A stretch of DNA of 54,712 bases from an uncultured Bacteroidales bacterium (GTDB taxonomy: Bacteria > Bacteroidota > Bacteroidia > Bacteroidales > P3): contig ONLW01000017.1 of NCBI GenBank assembly GCA_900318835.1, positions 1 through 54,712 on the forward strand. The letters are read 5' to 3'. This document shows, one piece after another, positions 17,077-24,409 of this stretch (within the stretch, counting starts at the first letter, position 1; every line of letters starts with the position of its first letter). The notes below the pieces were generated by a model that worked only from the letters and a program-made list of their open reading frames with translations, was not told the origin of the DNA and ran no database searches. The position numbers and the translations under genes are program-made.

Positions 17077-17151
17077 TGGTCTGTGGGAGATTCGAACTCT
17101 CGACCTCTTCCGTGTGAAGGAAGCGCTCTGAACCAACTGAGCTAACAGACC
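17077..17151 (-). tRNA. tRNA-Val (anticodon CAC)
   Basis: The 75-nt cloverleaf reads GGTCTGT at the 5' end and ACAGACC plus A at the 3' end. The D-arm is GCTCAGTTGGTTCAGAGC, the anticodon stem CTTCC/GGAAG with loop TTCACAC (CAC, codon GUG), and the T-arm GAGAG-TTCGAAT-CTCCC with one A-C mismatch. CCA is not encoded. Promoter and terminator flank it, so it is a free-standing unit. Confidence 0.93.
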
Positions 17152-17228
17152 GTTTTCTTCGAAAACACAACAAAAGTTCACTCGCTTCGCTCATGCTCTT
17201 TTGCAATCTTTTCTGTCGAAAGCGGCTG

Positions 17229-17259
17229 CAAAAGTACAAAGATTTTTGAAACTGACAAA
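17229..17259 (-). promoter_or_regulatory. Promoter of tRNA-Val(CAC)
   Basis: On the minus strand TTTG (17259-17256), 19 bp and TACTTTTG (17236-17229). The spacer and -33 region are nearly identical to those of the other tRNA-Val at 19049-19019. Confidence 0.75.
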
Positions 17260-17272
17260 ATTTTTCTTCATC

Positions 17273-17389
17273 ATGGGAAAGAAAAAATGGAAACTGACAC
17301 AATCGCAAACCAATGGAATCTCCTGGATAGCAATAGCATTGATTGTTTCTACGGGTATTTATTTTTTTTTCAAAAAAACATATCCCTGA
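17273..17389 (+). other. Displaced N-terminal segment of the ComEA-like protein (frameshift)
   Basis: An ATG at 17273 opens a frame reading MGKKKWKLTQSQTNGISW, then the membrane helix IAIALIVSTGIYFFF, ending at a stop at 17389. The next frame continues directly as the helix-hairpin-helix protein. The two frames meet at nine T (17362-17370), C and seven A (17372-17378). Removing one base from either run would give one membrane-anchored protein of about 232 residues. This is a sequencing error, a true lesion or a slippery/phase-variable tract; the sequence alone cannot decide. Confidence 0.65.
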
Positions 17390-17972
17390 ACCATTAACCA
17401 CCGACTCAATCGGTGCGAAAAACATCCAAGAACTGGAAAATTTGGAAGATTCCGTCTACCGTTCACGCCGCAAGCAATACACCCGCCACAGAAATGTTAC
17501 ACAAAATCACGACCATTACACTTTCGAACCTCAAAGGATGTATACCACGGAGCCCCCCACGCCCACACGTAAACCGCTGGAGGTGGAGCTCAACAGCGCT
17601 GACACCACCACACTGACACTCCTTCACGGCATCGGTCCCACCTTCGCTCAGCGCATCATCCGCTACCGCGAGAGGCTAGGTGGGTTTGCCAGCACAGAGC
17701 AATTACTGGAAGTCTACGGCTTCACGCCAACTCTGCTGGGGCACATCGCGCCATACCTGCGGCTGGAGACCGACAACCTGCGCAAGATCAACGTCAATAC
17801 CGCTGAATTAAAGCAGCTCATCAAGCACCCTTACGTAGACTATTACTTTGCCCGCGACCTCGTCAACCTCCGTTCGCGCGGTGCCATCTTCACTTCGCCC
17901 GACGACCTCCGTGCCATCCCCACCTGCAACGACACAATGCTCTCCCGTCTCCTTCCCTACCTAGAATGGTGA
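17343..17972 (+). CDS. ComEA-like helix-hairpin-helix DNA-binding protein
   Basis: Residues about 75-200 contain two to three helix-hairpin-helix repeats: EVELNSADTTTLTLLHGIGPTFAQRIIRYRERLGGFASTEQLLEVYGF, then INVNTAELKQLIKHPYVDYYFARDLVNLRSRGAIFTSPDDLRAIP. Such domains bind double-stranded DNA without sequence preference. ComEA passes incoming DNA to the ComEC channel, and a comEC gene lies 1.8 kb downstream on the same strand. The frame begins at a poor TTG. The natural start is most likely the ATG at 17273 in another frame, which supplies the membrane anchor. Residues 20-70 are a polar linker. Confident as an HHH protein; the uptake role is inferred from context. Confidence 0.82.
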   Translation: MFLRVFIFFSKKHIPEPLTTDSIGAKNIQELENLEDSVYRSRRKQYTRHRNVTQNHDHYTFEPQRMYTTEPPTPTRKPLEVELNSADTTTLTLLHGIGPTFAQRIIRYRERLGGFASTEQLLEVYGFTPTLLGHIAPYLRLETDNLRKINVNTAELKQLIKHPYVDYYFARDLVNLRSRGAIFTSPDDLRAIPTCNDTMLSRLLPYLEW

Positions 17973-17977
17973 TACCT

Positions 17978-18006
17978 AAAAAAAAGGACAACCCAAACGG
18001 TTGTCC
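17978..18006 (-). terminator. Terminator between convergent genes
   Basis: GGACAACC (17986-17993) pairs with GGTTGTCC (17999-18006) around CAAAC. On the minus strand it runs into eight T (17985-17978), ending the lipoprotein gene. Confidence 0.85.
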
Positions 18007-18026
18007 TTGTCCTTTAGACTACCCTT

Positions 18027-18836
18027 TTATTGCTTTTGGAAAGTTGCCAAGAGGTTGGCGATGCCGCCATAGGCCATATTTCCATCCGCGACAAAAGTAA
18101 AGGAAAGACCACCCTCGTAGGCGCCGTGATTGGGATTCTCTCCGAAAGGAGTACGCCAAGGCGAGTTCTCTGGATCAGCATCATTCATGTGCTCCCAACC
18201 ACCTTCCCCATCCTCATAACGCGTGGTGGTAAACGTGGGATTGTCCATGTAGATGATGCCCTTCTCGTAACGGATAGTGCCCGTGTAGCGCTCACCCCAA
18301 GGAGTGATGATAACATCTCCAGTGGTACCGTTCACGTTGACAATCACACGGGCCACGGGGTGCTCTTCGCCCATCATCCAGTACCATTTGCCTTGGATGT
18401 CGTTGACGTTGGAGACGCAGGTAGCACTGTCCTTTACATAAGGAGCCCATACCTCATGAGACTCATCATATTCATCTCGCATCTTCAACATCATCACATC
18501 ACCGTCGTAAAGCATTTTCACAGGCCAGGTGTATTCAGTCTCTCTCGGCTCGACCTCCTGCCATACGGAATCGTTCTCCCATGCCCTGACGGGTGTTAAG
18601 GTGAGCGTGGTACTGTAGACGTAGGTCCCCTCCTCTTTGTAGTAATTTCCCGTTGTCATCTCATAGTGGCTGTCAGCCGCCAAGACAAGAGTGCTGAAGT
18701 CGTTCTCTTGGTACAAAGACCAGTTTCCCACAACGGAAAAGCCAGAGCCTTCTCCTGATTTCGGATTGTCGTCTTTAGTGCAGCCCACGGCCATCATGGC
18801 AAAAGCTGCAAGGGTAAAAGCAAATAGTTTTTTCAT
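18027..18836 (-). CDS. Lipoprotein of unknown function, lipocalin-like
   Basis: The 269-residue protein starts MKKLFAFTLAAFAMMAVGCTKDD, a lipoprotein signal with lipobox AVGC. The mature part is rich in Trp, Tyr and acidic residues and appears all-beta: VVGNWSLYQENDFSTLVLAADSHYEMTTGNYYKEEGTYVYS resembles the first strands of lipocalin-like Bacteroides proteins, and a second similar block begins at IQGKWYWMMGEEHPVARV. I do not recognise a characterised homologue. It has its own promoter and terminator and is therefore monocistronic. Confidence 0.75.
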   Translation of the reverse strand: MKKLFAFTLAAFAMMAVGCTKDDNPKSGEGSGFSVVGNWSLYQENDFSTLVLAADSHYEMTTGNYYKEEGTYVYSTTLTLTPVRAWENDSVWQEVEPRETEYTWPVKMLYDGDVMMLKMRDEYDESHEVWAPYVKDSATCVSNVNDIQGKWYWMMGEEHPVARVIVNVNGTTGDVIITPWGERYTGTIRYEKGIIYMDNPTFTTTRYEDGEGGWEHMNDADPENSPWRTPFGENPNHGAYEGGLSFTFVADGNMAYGGIANLLATFQKQ

Positions 18837-18861
18837 AATCGTTATAATTTAAATTTGACTG

Positions 18862-18892
18862 CAAAAATACGAAAAAAAAATGAATCAACAAA
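18862..18892 (-). promoter_or_regulatory. Promoter of the lipoprotein gene
   Basis: On the minus strand TTTG (18892-18889), 19 bp and TATTTTTG (18869-18862). The -33 element overlaps the T-run of the tRNA terminator just upstream. Confidence 0.7.
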
Positions 18893-18915
18893 AAAAGACA
18901 ACCTTTCGGGTTGTC
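18890..18915 (-). terminator. Terminator of tRNA-Val(GAC)
   Basis: GACAACC (18897-18903) pairs with GGTTGTC (18909-18915) around TTTCG. On the minus strand it is followed by seven T (18896-18890). Confidence 0.85.
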
Positions 18916-18921
18916 TTCATG

Positions 18922-18996
18922 TGATCTGCACAAGATTTGAACTTGTGACCTCTTGCCTGTCAAGCAAGCGCTCTAAACCAACTGAGCTAGCAGATC
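18922..18996 (-). tRNA. tRNA-Val (anticodon GAC)
   Basis: The 75-nt cloverleaf has acceptor GATCTGC/GCAGATC plus A, D-arm GCTCAGTTGGTTTAGAGC, anticodon stem CTTGC/GCAAG with loop TTGACAG (GAC, codons GUC/GUU), and a fully paired T-arm ACAAG-TTCAAAT-CTTGT. CCA is not encoded. Confidence 0.94.
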
Positions 18997-19018
18997 ATTT
19001 TCTTGCGATTTGCGGGTG

Positions 19019-19049
19019 CAAAAGTACGAACATTTTTGAAACTGACAAA
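19019..19049 (-). promoter_or_regulatory. Promoter of tRNA-Val(GAC)
   Basis: On the minus strand TTTG (19049-19046), 19 bp and TACTTTTG (19026-19019). A plus-strand TATTTTTG (19069-19076), probably serving the nitroreductase gene, lies just beyond, so the two units diverge from here. Confidence 0.75.
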
Positions 19050-19163
19050 ATAATTTGAAAAAAAGTTGTATTTTTGTCTCTTGAAGCGAGTACAATTTAT
19101 CAAATACAACACTATATATCAACATTATAACACAAATCTCAAACATTAAACTTTTTTTGAAGG

Positions 19164-19799
19164 ATGGCAGACAATTATCTCGAAAAAAGATACGAAGAGA
19201 CCCTCGGAAGTGGAAAAATCAGGGTAAAAAAGATAGGGCATACCGTCGACGAACTGCTGCTAGAAAATCGCAGCACACGAGGCTACAAGAAATCCTATAA
19301 GGTGAGTGTCGGTGAACTGGAGCGCATCGCTGGCGTATGCACTAAGATTCCCTCGGCACGCAACCAGCAGGTGTTGAGATTCAGACTGGTAACCCACGAA
19401 AATGGTGCCGATCGAGTGCTGCCGATCGTCAAGATGGGTGCTGCCTTGCCGGAGCTTCACCTGCCTCTTGCAGGCATGGAGCCCGAGGCTTTCATCGTCC
19501 TCTGCGCCACCGTGGCGGAGAACCCCATGGTGGACATCGACCTCGGCATTGCCGCCCAGAGCATGTTGCTGAAAGCCGTGGAGATGGGGCTCAATGGCTT
19601 GATTATCGCCGCCTTCAACCGTGCCAAACTCCAAGAAGAACTCAACTTGCCCTACCCTCCCCTGCTGGTGATTGCCATCGGCAAAGGCAACGAGCGCATC
19701 GAGCTGACACCCATTGCCGAAGGCGAGAGCCATGCCTACTACCGCCGCGACGGCACCCACTACGTGCCCAAGGTAAAACTCTCCGACCTAATCATCTAA
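19164..19799 (+). CDS. Nitroreductase family protein
   Basis: This is an FMN-dependent oxidoreductase of the nitroreductase fold, probably cytoplasmic, using NAD(P)H. The 211 residues include the family start LLLENRSTRGYKKSYKVSVGELERI (about 32-56), SARNQQVLRF as the FMN-phosphate contact (about 65-74), and DLGIAAQSMLLKAVEMGLNGLII (about 127-150), where flavin and dimer contacts lie. The C-terminal YRRDGTHYVPKVKLSDLII is also typical. The physiological electron acceptor is unknown. It is 4 bp upstream of comEC, so the two are probably cotranscribed, as are the UpxY-like and downstream genes. Confidence 0.87.
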   Translation: MADNYLEKRYEETLGSGKIRVKKIGHTVDELLLENRSTRGYKKSYKVSVGELERIAGVCTKIPSARNQQVLRFRLVTHENGADRVLPIVKMGAALPELHLPLAGMEPEAFIVLCATVAENPMVDIDLGIAAQSMLLKAVEMGLNGLIIAAFNRAKLQEELNLPYPPLLVIAIGKGNERIELTPIAEGESHAYYRRDGTHYVPKVKLSDLII

Positions 19800-19803
19800 A
19801 ACC

Positions 19804-21249
19804 GTGAGGCGTATCCCATTGGTACCCGTAGCTTTGGCCTTGATGGCTGGCATAGCGGTTTGTCACTGGACAACCCTGCCGCTACACCTATGGATTCTCC
19901 TTACGGCAACCGCCGCAATAGCAAGTGGCTCACTCTTGTATTTCAACAAGGGAAAGCATCCCACATCCACCGCCATCGCACTGGCCATCACCGTCTTCGC
20001 CATTGGTGTACTCCGTTGTCTTCCCGACGACCCGCACCATGACACCAGCCACTGGAGCCATTCCTCAGCCATGTCTCCCAAACACCCATCCTACCTAACC
20101 CTCAGGCTAAACGAGACACCCATTCCCCGGGAGCGTAGCTATCGGGCAACGGCAAAGCTAGAGTGCATTGGAAATCAAAAAACAAACGGCAATTTATGCC
20201 TCTATCTCCGTTGCGACAGTACCGCCGCCTTGCGCTACGGCGACCGCCTGCTGGCCCATGGCTATGTCGACCGGGAGAAAGGTTCACTCTACCTCACCTC
20301 CGCCCACTACCTCCTCACCGGCCGCGACAGCACCTCGCTCCGTGCACGATGCGAAGGAGTCAGGATGAAGCTATTGCAGCGCATGCAGGAGGGTCCTTTG
20401 GAGCCCCGCTATCGTGGCATCGCGGAAGCATTGACCCTGGGTTGGCGTGGCGATCTGGAGCCCAATCTGCAGACACAGTTCCGCGATGCCGGCATCATGC
20501 ACCTGCTGTGTGTCAGCGGATTGCATGTAGGACTGCTGGCCACCATCGTCGGCTGGCTACTCTTCTTTGTCGGAAAAGAACGTCGCGGCCGCATCATCCG
20601 AGGAAGCATCCAGCTGCTAACCATCTGGGTTTTTGCAGCCCTGACAGGTCTAGCTCCCGCCACGACGAGGGCCGCCTTGATGTTCAGTCTATTCATTATC
20701 AGCCACATGATGGCACGACGAACCGACTCACTCAACCTACTGGCCGCCGCGGCCATTGTCATGCTGGCCGTCGACCCCATGCTGCTCTTCAACGTCGGTT
20801 GGCAGCTATCGTTCAGCGCGGTAGCGGGCATCCTGCTCATGCGACCAGCCATCAATCTCAGCCACAATATCCTATGGCAACTGGCCGTCGTCAGCCTCGC
20901 CGCCACCCTAGCCACACTCCCAGTCTCCCTTGCCACCTTCCACCAAGTGCAGCCTTACTTTCTGATAGCCAACATTGTGATAATCCCTTTAGCACCCCTG
21001 ATGTTAGAGCTCGCCCTCCTCTACATGGCCGTTCCCTGCGGCATCACCGCCTTCGTTGTGAAATGGCCGCTGTGGTATGGCGACTGGCTTACCGATGGAA
21101 TCTCGCGGTTGCCCGGTTCCGTGATAACAGTTGCGGAACCTTCCAGTTGTACTATAGCATTATTTTCAGCGGCAACTATTTTTATATTAATAACAATAAA
21201 TATAGTGCTTCGGCGTTATAACAGCAAAAAAGACAAACGCTCATGCTGA
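19804..21249 (+). CDS. ComEC/Rec2 family competence channel protein
   Basis: This is a polytopic inner-membrane protein. ComEC forms the channel through which single-stranded DNA enters during natural transformation. The 481 residues comprise N-terminal helices, a DUF4131-like soluble region (about 90-190), and the competence domain starting GIAEALTLGWRGDLEPNLQTQFRDAGIMHLLCVSGLHVGLL, whose D/GI.HLL..SGLHV core is diagnostic. The later helices contain TGLAPATTRAALMF. There is no C-terminal metallo-beta-lactamase domain, as is usual for short Bacteroidetes versions. It starts at GTG 4 bp after the nitroreductase and overlaps the next gene by 7 bp. The ComEA-like gene nearby supports an uptake role. 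Confidence 0.9.
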   Translation: MRRIPLVPVALALMAGIAVCHWTTLPLHLWILLTATAAIASGSLLYFNKGKHPTSTAIALAITVFAIGVLRCLPDDPHHDTSHWSHSSAMSPKHPSYLTLRLNETPIPRERSYRATAKLECIGNQKTNGNLCLYLRCDSTAALRYGDRLLAHGYVDREKGSLYLTSAHYLLTGRDSTSLRARCEGVRMKLLQRMQEGPLEPRYRGIAEALTLGWRGDLEPNLQTQFRDAGIMHLLCVSGLHVGLLATIVGWLLFFVGKERRGRIIRGSIQLLTIWVFAALTGLAPATTRAALMFSLFIISHMMARRTDSLNLLAAAAIVMLAVDPMLLFNVGWQLSFSAVAGILLMRPAINLSHNILWQLAVVSLAATLATLPVSLATFHQVQPYFLIANIVIIPLAPLMLELALLYMAVPCGITAFVVKWPLWYGDWLTDGISRLPGSVITVAEPSSCTIALFSAATIFILITINIVLRRYNSKKDKRSC

Positions 21250-21782
21250 ATGATACCCCCCAATGGGTGGCCATATACACAAATCCCCGTGCCGAGAAGA
21301 AGACAGACTTGCGACTGAAAGAGCAGGGTTATGAGACCTATCTGCCGCTGCAGCGCAAACTTCACCAATGGAGCGACCGCTGGAAGAATGTCGACGTTCC
21401 CCTCTTTACCTCCTATCTCTTCGTCAAGATGTGCAAAAAAGACGTGGTACCGGTCCGCAATGTCGAGGGTGTGGGTTACATCGTGTCGTGGAGCAACAAA
21501 CCCGTCATCATACCCGACAAACAAATTGAGGCCATCCGTCGACTGATGGAGGCCGAGGCCGAGGTAAACGTCATAAACGACAGCAGGTTGAAGAATGGCG
21601 AGAGCGTCCGCATCATCGACGGTCCGTTCAAGGGGCTGGAGGGGATGCTTATCAGCGACTGCGAGGAGGGAAACTTCAGCATCACCATCACAGGCCTCAA
21701 CGTAGCCCTTATCATGCATATAGAGAAAGCATTGATCGAGCCCATCGCCAACGAGGCGAGAAAGGGGCTTTGGGAAATATAG
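21243..21782 (+). CDS. UpxY-like transcription antiterminator (NusG paralogue)
   Basis: This is a specialised NusG paralogue of 179 residues. The NGN domain starts WVAIYTNPRAEKKTDLRLKEQGYETYLPLQRKL and continues VPLFTSYLFVKM. A KOW motif, LKNGESVRIIDGPFKGLEGML, follows near residues 120-140. In Bacteroides, UpxY proteins let RNA polymerase read through the leader of capsular polysaccharide operons. No capsule genes are in this window. The gene overlaps comEC by 7 bp, so here it might act on a locus elsewhere, or on the downstream secreted-enzyme genes 32 bp away. The family assignment is firm; the target is unknown. Confidence 0.88.
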   Translation: MLNDTPQWVAIYTNPRAEKKTDLRLKEQGYETYLPLQRKLHQWSDRWKNVDVPLFTSYLFVKMCKKDVVPVRNVEGVGYIVSWSNKPVIIPDKQIEAIRRLMEAEAEVNVINDSRLKNGESVRIIDGPFKGLEGMLISDCEEGNFSITITGLNVALIMHIEKALIEPIANEARKGLWEI

Positions 21783-21813
21783 TGAACTATTCCGTTTTAC
21801 AAAAAAAGAGTAG

Positions 21814-23001
21814 ATGAGAATAAAACATTTCTACCATATCGCCATGCTGCTTGCGGTGGGCATGGCAATCTCTTGTGCCAAGGACAAGGAACCTGAACCC
21901 CATGCCACCGACCTGCCCTACGGTGAAGCCTATATCACCGACTCTGTGCGCTACGAAGAAAACCACATGACGGCCTATAACTTCGCCTATCCCTCAAAGG
22001 ATCCCTATGGAAATGACATCATGCTTTCGGGCACCATCACGTTGGGCGACAGTGTGAAAGCGCACGCCTATGCCAAAGCCCTGCTACTCTACAACCACTA
22101 CACTGTCTACCGTGCCGACCAATGCCCTTCGAAGGGCAACCTCACGGAGCAGAAGTTCATTGCCAGCCAAAACCTTATCACCATCTCGCCCGACTACTAC
22201 GGCTTCGGTTCCACTGGGCACCACAACCAGGCCTATTGCTTCTCGCAGGCCAACGCCCAAGCCAGCGTCGATGCCCTGCTGGCTGCTAAGAAAATCATGT
22301 CCGCCAAGGGCTACTCCTGGGGCGACATGTTGTTCAACATCGGCTACTCGCAAGGCGGACAAACCTCAATGGGCGTCGTGCGCCTCGTGGCAGAGAAGTA
22401 TCCCGACATCCACATCACCTACACCTTCGCTGGTGCGGGATCATACGACTTGCCCGAAACCTACCGCCAATTCTTCAGTTCCACCATTGCGGGCATGCCC
22501 AGCACAGTGGTCAGCGTACTGCTGGCATACAACGAGTTCAAGGGCCTTGGTGCCTCACGCAACCAAATGTTCAAGGAGCCGGTGCTCAGCCACATCGACG
22601 ACTGGATCCTCAGCAAACGCTACACCCGCGAGGAGATCGACAACAAGATAGGCACGCTCTCTTTCGCAGAATACATTGCCGACGAGATGATTGACACCAC
22701 CTCCAATTTCTTTCTGAAATTCCACAATGCCTTCGACCAGGACAACATCTGCAAAGGGTGGACTCCCCGCGGCAACGAAAAGATTATGCTTTTCCACAGT
22801 TCCAAAGACATCACCGTGCCGGTAGCCAACACCGAGAACCTCTACAACTTCCTAATCTCCAATGGAGTGCCCGAGAGCAACATCGACCTGCAAATCCATG
22901 ATATCGAAGGCAACGATGCCAATCCTGCCCACGAGAAAGCCGCAACAACCTTCAGCCTCCTGACCCTCACCAAAATGGTTGAGATGCTGAACAATCAATA
23001 A
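21814..23001 (+). CDS. Secretory lipase-like alpha/beta hydrolase lipoprotein
   Basis: This is a surface or periplasmic esterase candidate of 395 residues. The N-terminus (MRIKHFYHIAMLLAVGMAISCAKDKEPE) is a lipoprotein signal, lipobox ISC. The nucleophile elbow GYSQGGQTSMG lies near residues 178-188, preceded by SPDYYGFGSTGHHNQAYCF, an oxyanion-side motif typical of secretory (LIP-type) lipases and related Bacteroidetes hydrolases. A late segment IMLFHSSKDITVPVAN carries the acid, and HDIEGNDANPAHE a possible His. The M14 peptidase follows after 9 bp, suggesting a nutrient-degradation operon. The substrate is not known. Confidence 0.82.
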   Translation: MRIKHFYHIAMLLAVGMAISCAKDKEPEPHATDLPYGEAYITDSVRYEENHMTAYNFAYPSKDPYGNDIMLSGTITLGDSVKAHAYAKALLLYNHYTVYRADQCPSKGNLTEQKFIASQNLITISPDYYGFGSTGHHNQAYCFSQANAQASVDALLAAKKIMSAKGYSWGDMLFNIGYSQGGQTSMGVVRLVAEKYPDIHITYTFAGAGSYDLPETYRQFFSSTIAGMPSTVVSVLLAYNEFKGLGASRNQMFKEPVLSHIDDWILSKRYTREEIDNKIGTLSFAEYIADEMIDTTSNFFLKFHNAFDQDNICKGWTPRGNEKIMLFHSSKDITVPVANTENLYNFLISNGVPESNIDLQIHDIEGNDANPAHEKAATTFSLLTLTKMVEMLNNQ

Positions 23002-23010
23002 ACATCAACC

Positions 23011-24279
23011 GTGAAACACTTTTTTTCGATCATCCTTTGCCTAGGACTGTCGACAGTCGCAATGGCACAGTTGAAGCCGCGTCCCGACGCGTTCCATTCA
23101 GAACCGCTATCATTTGATTCAAAAGCAGTTACAATGGCCACAACAATGGACGAGATGGCCAACTGGGACCGCTACCCCACCTACAATACCTACATGTCCA
23201 TGATGGCGCACTGGGCCGAGGCATTTCCCTCGCTGTGCCATGTGGACACCATCGGAACGAGCATCCAGGGACACCTGATACTCAGCATGTATATCGAGAC
23301 GGAAGCCTCTGCCGAGGGTCCGGAATTCTTCTACTCGTCGACCATGCACGGCGATGAAGTGACGGGCTACGTGATGATGCTGCACCTGATTGACACCCTG
23401 CTGCACAGCTATGGCAACAGTCCTGAGCTCACCGACCTAATGAACCGTACCCGCATCAGTATCAACCCATTGTCAAATCCTGACGGCACCTACCACCGCA
23501 ACGACAACACCATCCAAGGGGCCCAGCGCGAGAATGCGAATGGCATCGACCTCAACCGCAACTACCCCGACCCCTTCGCACCCGCCAAAGTTGGCATCCC
23601 TCTGGAGAACCAGCTGATGATCAACTACCTCTCGGCTCACCACTTCCGCCTGAGCGCTAACCTCCATGGGGGTGCCGAGGTGATGAACTACCCCTGGGAC
23701 AGCTTCACCTCCAAGACCGTGAGACTCGATGCCGACCAAATGTCGCATCCCGCAGAAGACTGGTGGATAGAGGTATGCAAGCGTTTTGTCGACACCAGCC
23801 GGGCCTGCAACGAAAACCACTTCCGAGACACCTACACTTGCGGCTACACCGCCGGGGGCGACTGGTACCCCATTTCCGGTGGGCGGCAGGACTATGTGAA
23901 CGCCGTGCATAACTGTTTGGAAATGACGATGGAGATCTCGACCCAAAAGACCCTCAGCAGCGACCGCTTGCCAGAGTATTGGCACTTCCTAGCCCCGTCA
24001 CTCATCAACTATATCGCTGAAATACACAATCTTCCGGAAGATATAGGTATCATTTTGACGCCAGAACGGCAACTGACGCTGGGGCCCAACCCGACGACAG
24101 GAATCGTCACCGTCAACGGGGCCGAGGGTGCCTCTGTCGAGCTCTGCGACCTCCAAGGACGCCAGCTGATGGCCCCCACCCTCAAAAATGGCACTACTAT
24201 ACTCGATATGAGCCACTTAAACAGCGGTATCTATTTTTTGCGTGCCAGCGGGAAAACAGCCAAAATAATAAAGTTGTAA
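23011..24279 (+). CDS. M14 zinc carboxypeptidase with T9SS sorting domain
   Basis: This is a secreted metallocarboxypeptidase. The signal peptide MKHFFSIILCLGLSTVAMAQ is followed by the M14 domain (about residues 50-330). The zinc ligands are His and Glu of the segment STMHGDEVTGY (about 110-120) and a later His in ANLHGGAEVMNYPWD; NGIDLNRNYPDP is the substrate-carboxylate site. The last about 75 residues (LGPNPTTGIVTVNGAEGASVELCDLQGRQL...GIYFLRASGKTAKIIKL) are a type A T9SS C-terminal sorting domain, so the enzyme is exported across the outer membrane and anchored or released there. The palindromic array at 24313 lies after the stop. Confidence 0.92.
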   Translation: MKHFFSIILCLGLSTVAMAQLKPRPDAFHSEPLSFDSKAVTMATTMDEMANWDRYPTYNTYMSMMAHWAEAFPSLCHVDTIGTSIQGHLILSMYIETEASAEGPEFFYSSTMHGDEVTGYVMMLHLIDTLLHSYGNSPELTDLMNRTRISINPLSNPDGTYHRNDNTIQGAQRENANGIDLNRNYPDPFAPAKVGIPLENQLMINYLSAHHFRLSANLHGGAEVMNYPWDSFTSKTVRLDADQMSHPAEDWWIEVCKRFVDTSRACNENHFRDTYTCGYTAGGDWYPISGGRQDYVNAVHNCLEMTMEISTQKTLSSDRLPEYWHFLAPSLINYIAEIHNLPEDIGIILTPERQLTLGPNPTTGIVTVNGAEGASVELCDLQGRQLMAPTLKNGTTILDMSHLNSGIYFLRASGKTAKIIKL

Positions 24280-24312
24280 CAAACTGCTAATCAATAGTCT
24301 CTAGACACCAAG

Positions 24313-24408
24313 TCTTACCCAACTCTTTACCAACTCCTACCCAACCCCTTCCCATGTCCTACCAGGGTAGGAGTTGGTAGGGTGCTGACAGGTGGATGAC
24401 AGGTTGAG
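24313..24408. repeat. 11-bp-period palindromic array, site C
   Basis: Eight 11-bp units plus a partial one fill nearly the whole gap between two convergent stop codons. The left arm is TCTTACCCAAC, TCTTTACCAAC, TCCTACCCAAC, CCCTTCCCATG; the centre is TCCTACCAGGGTAGGA (24357-24372); the right arm has GTTGGTAGGGT, GCTGACAGGTG, GATGACAGGTT. It ends 1 bp before the AGCS stop. Confidence 0.9.
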
Positions 24409-24409
24409 T

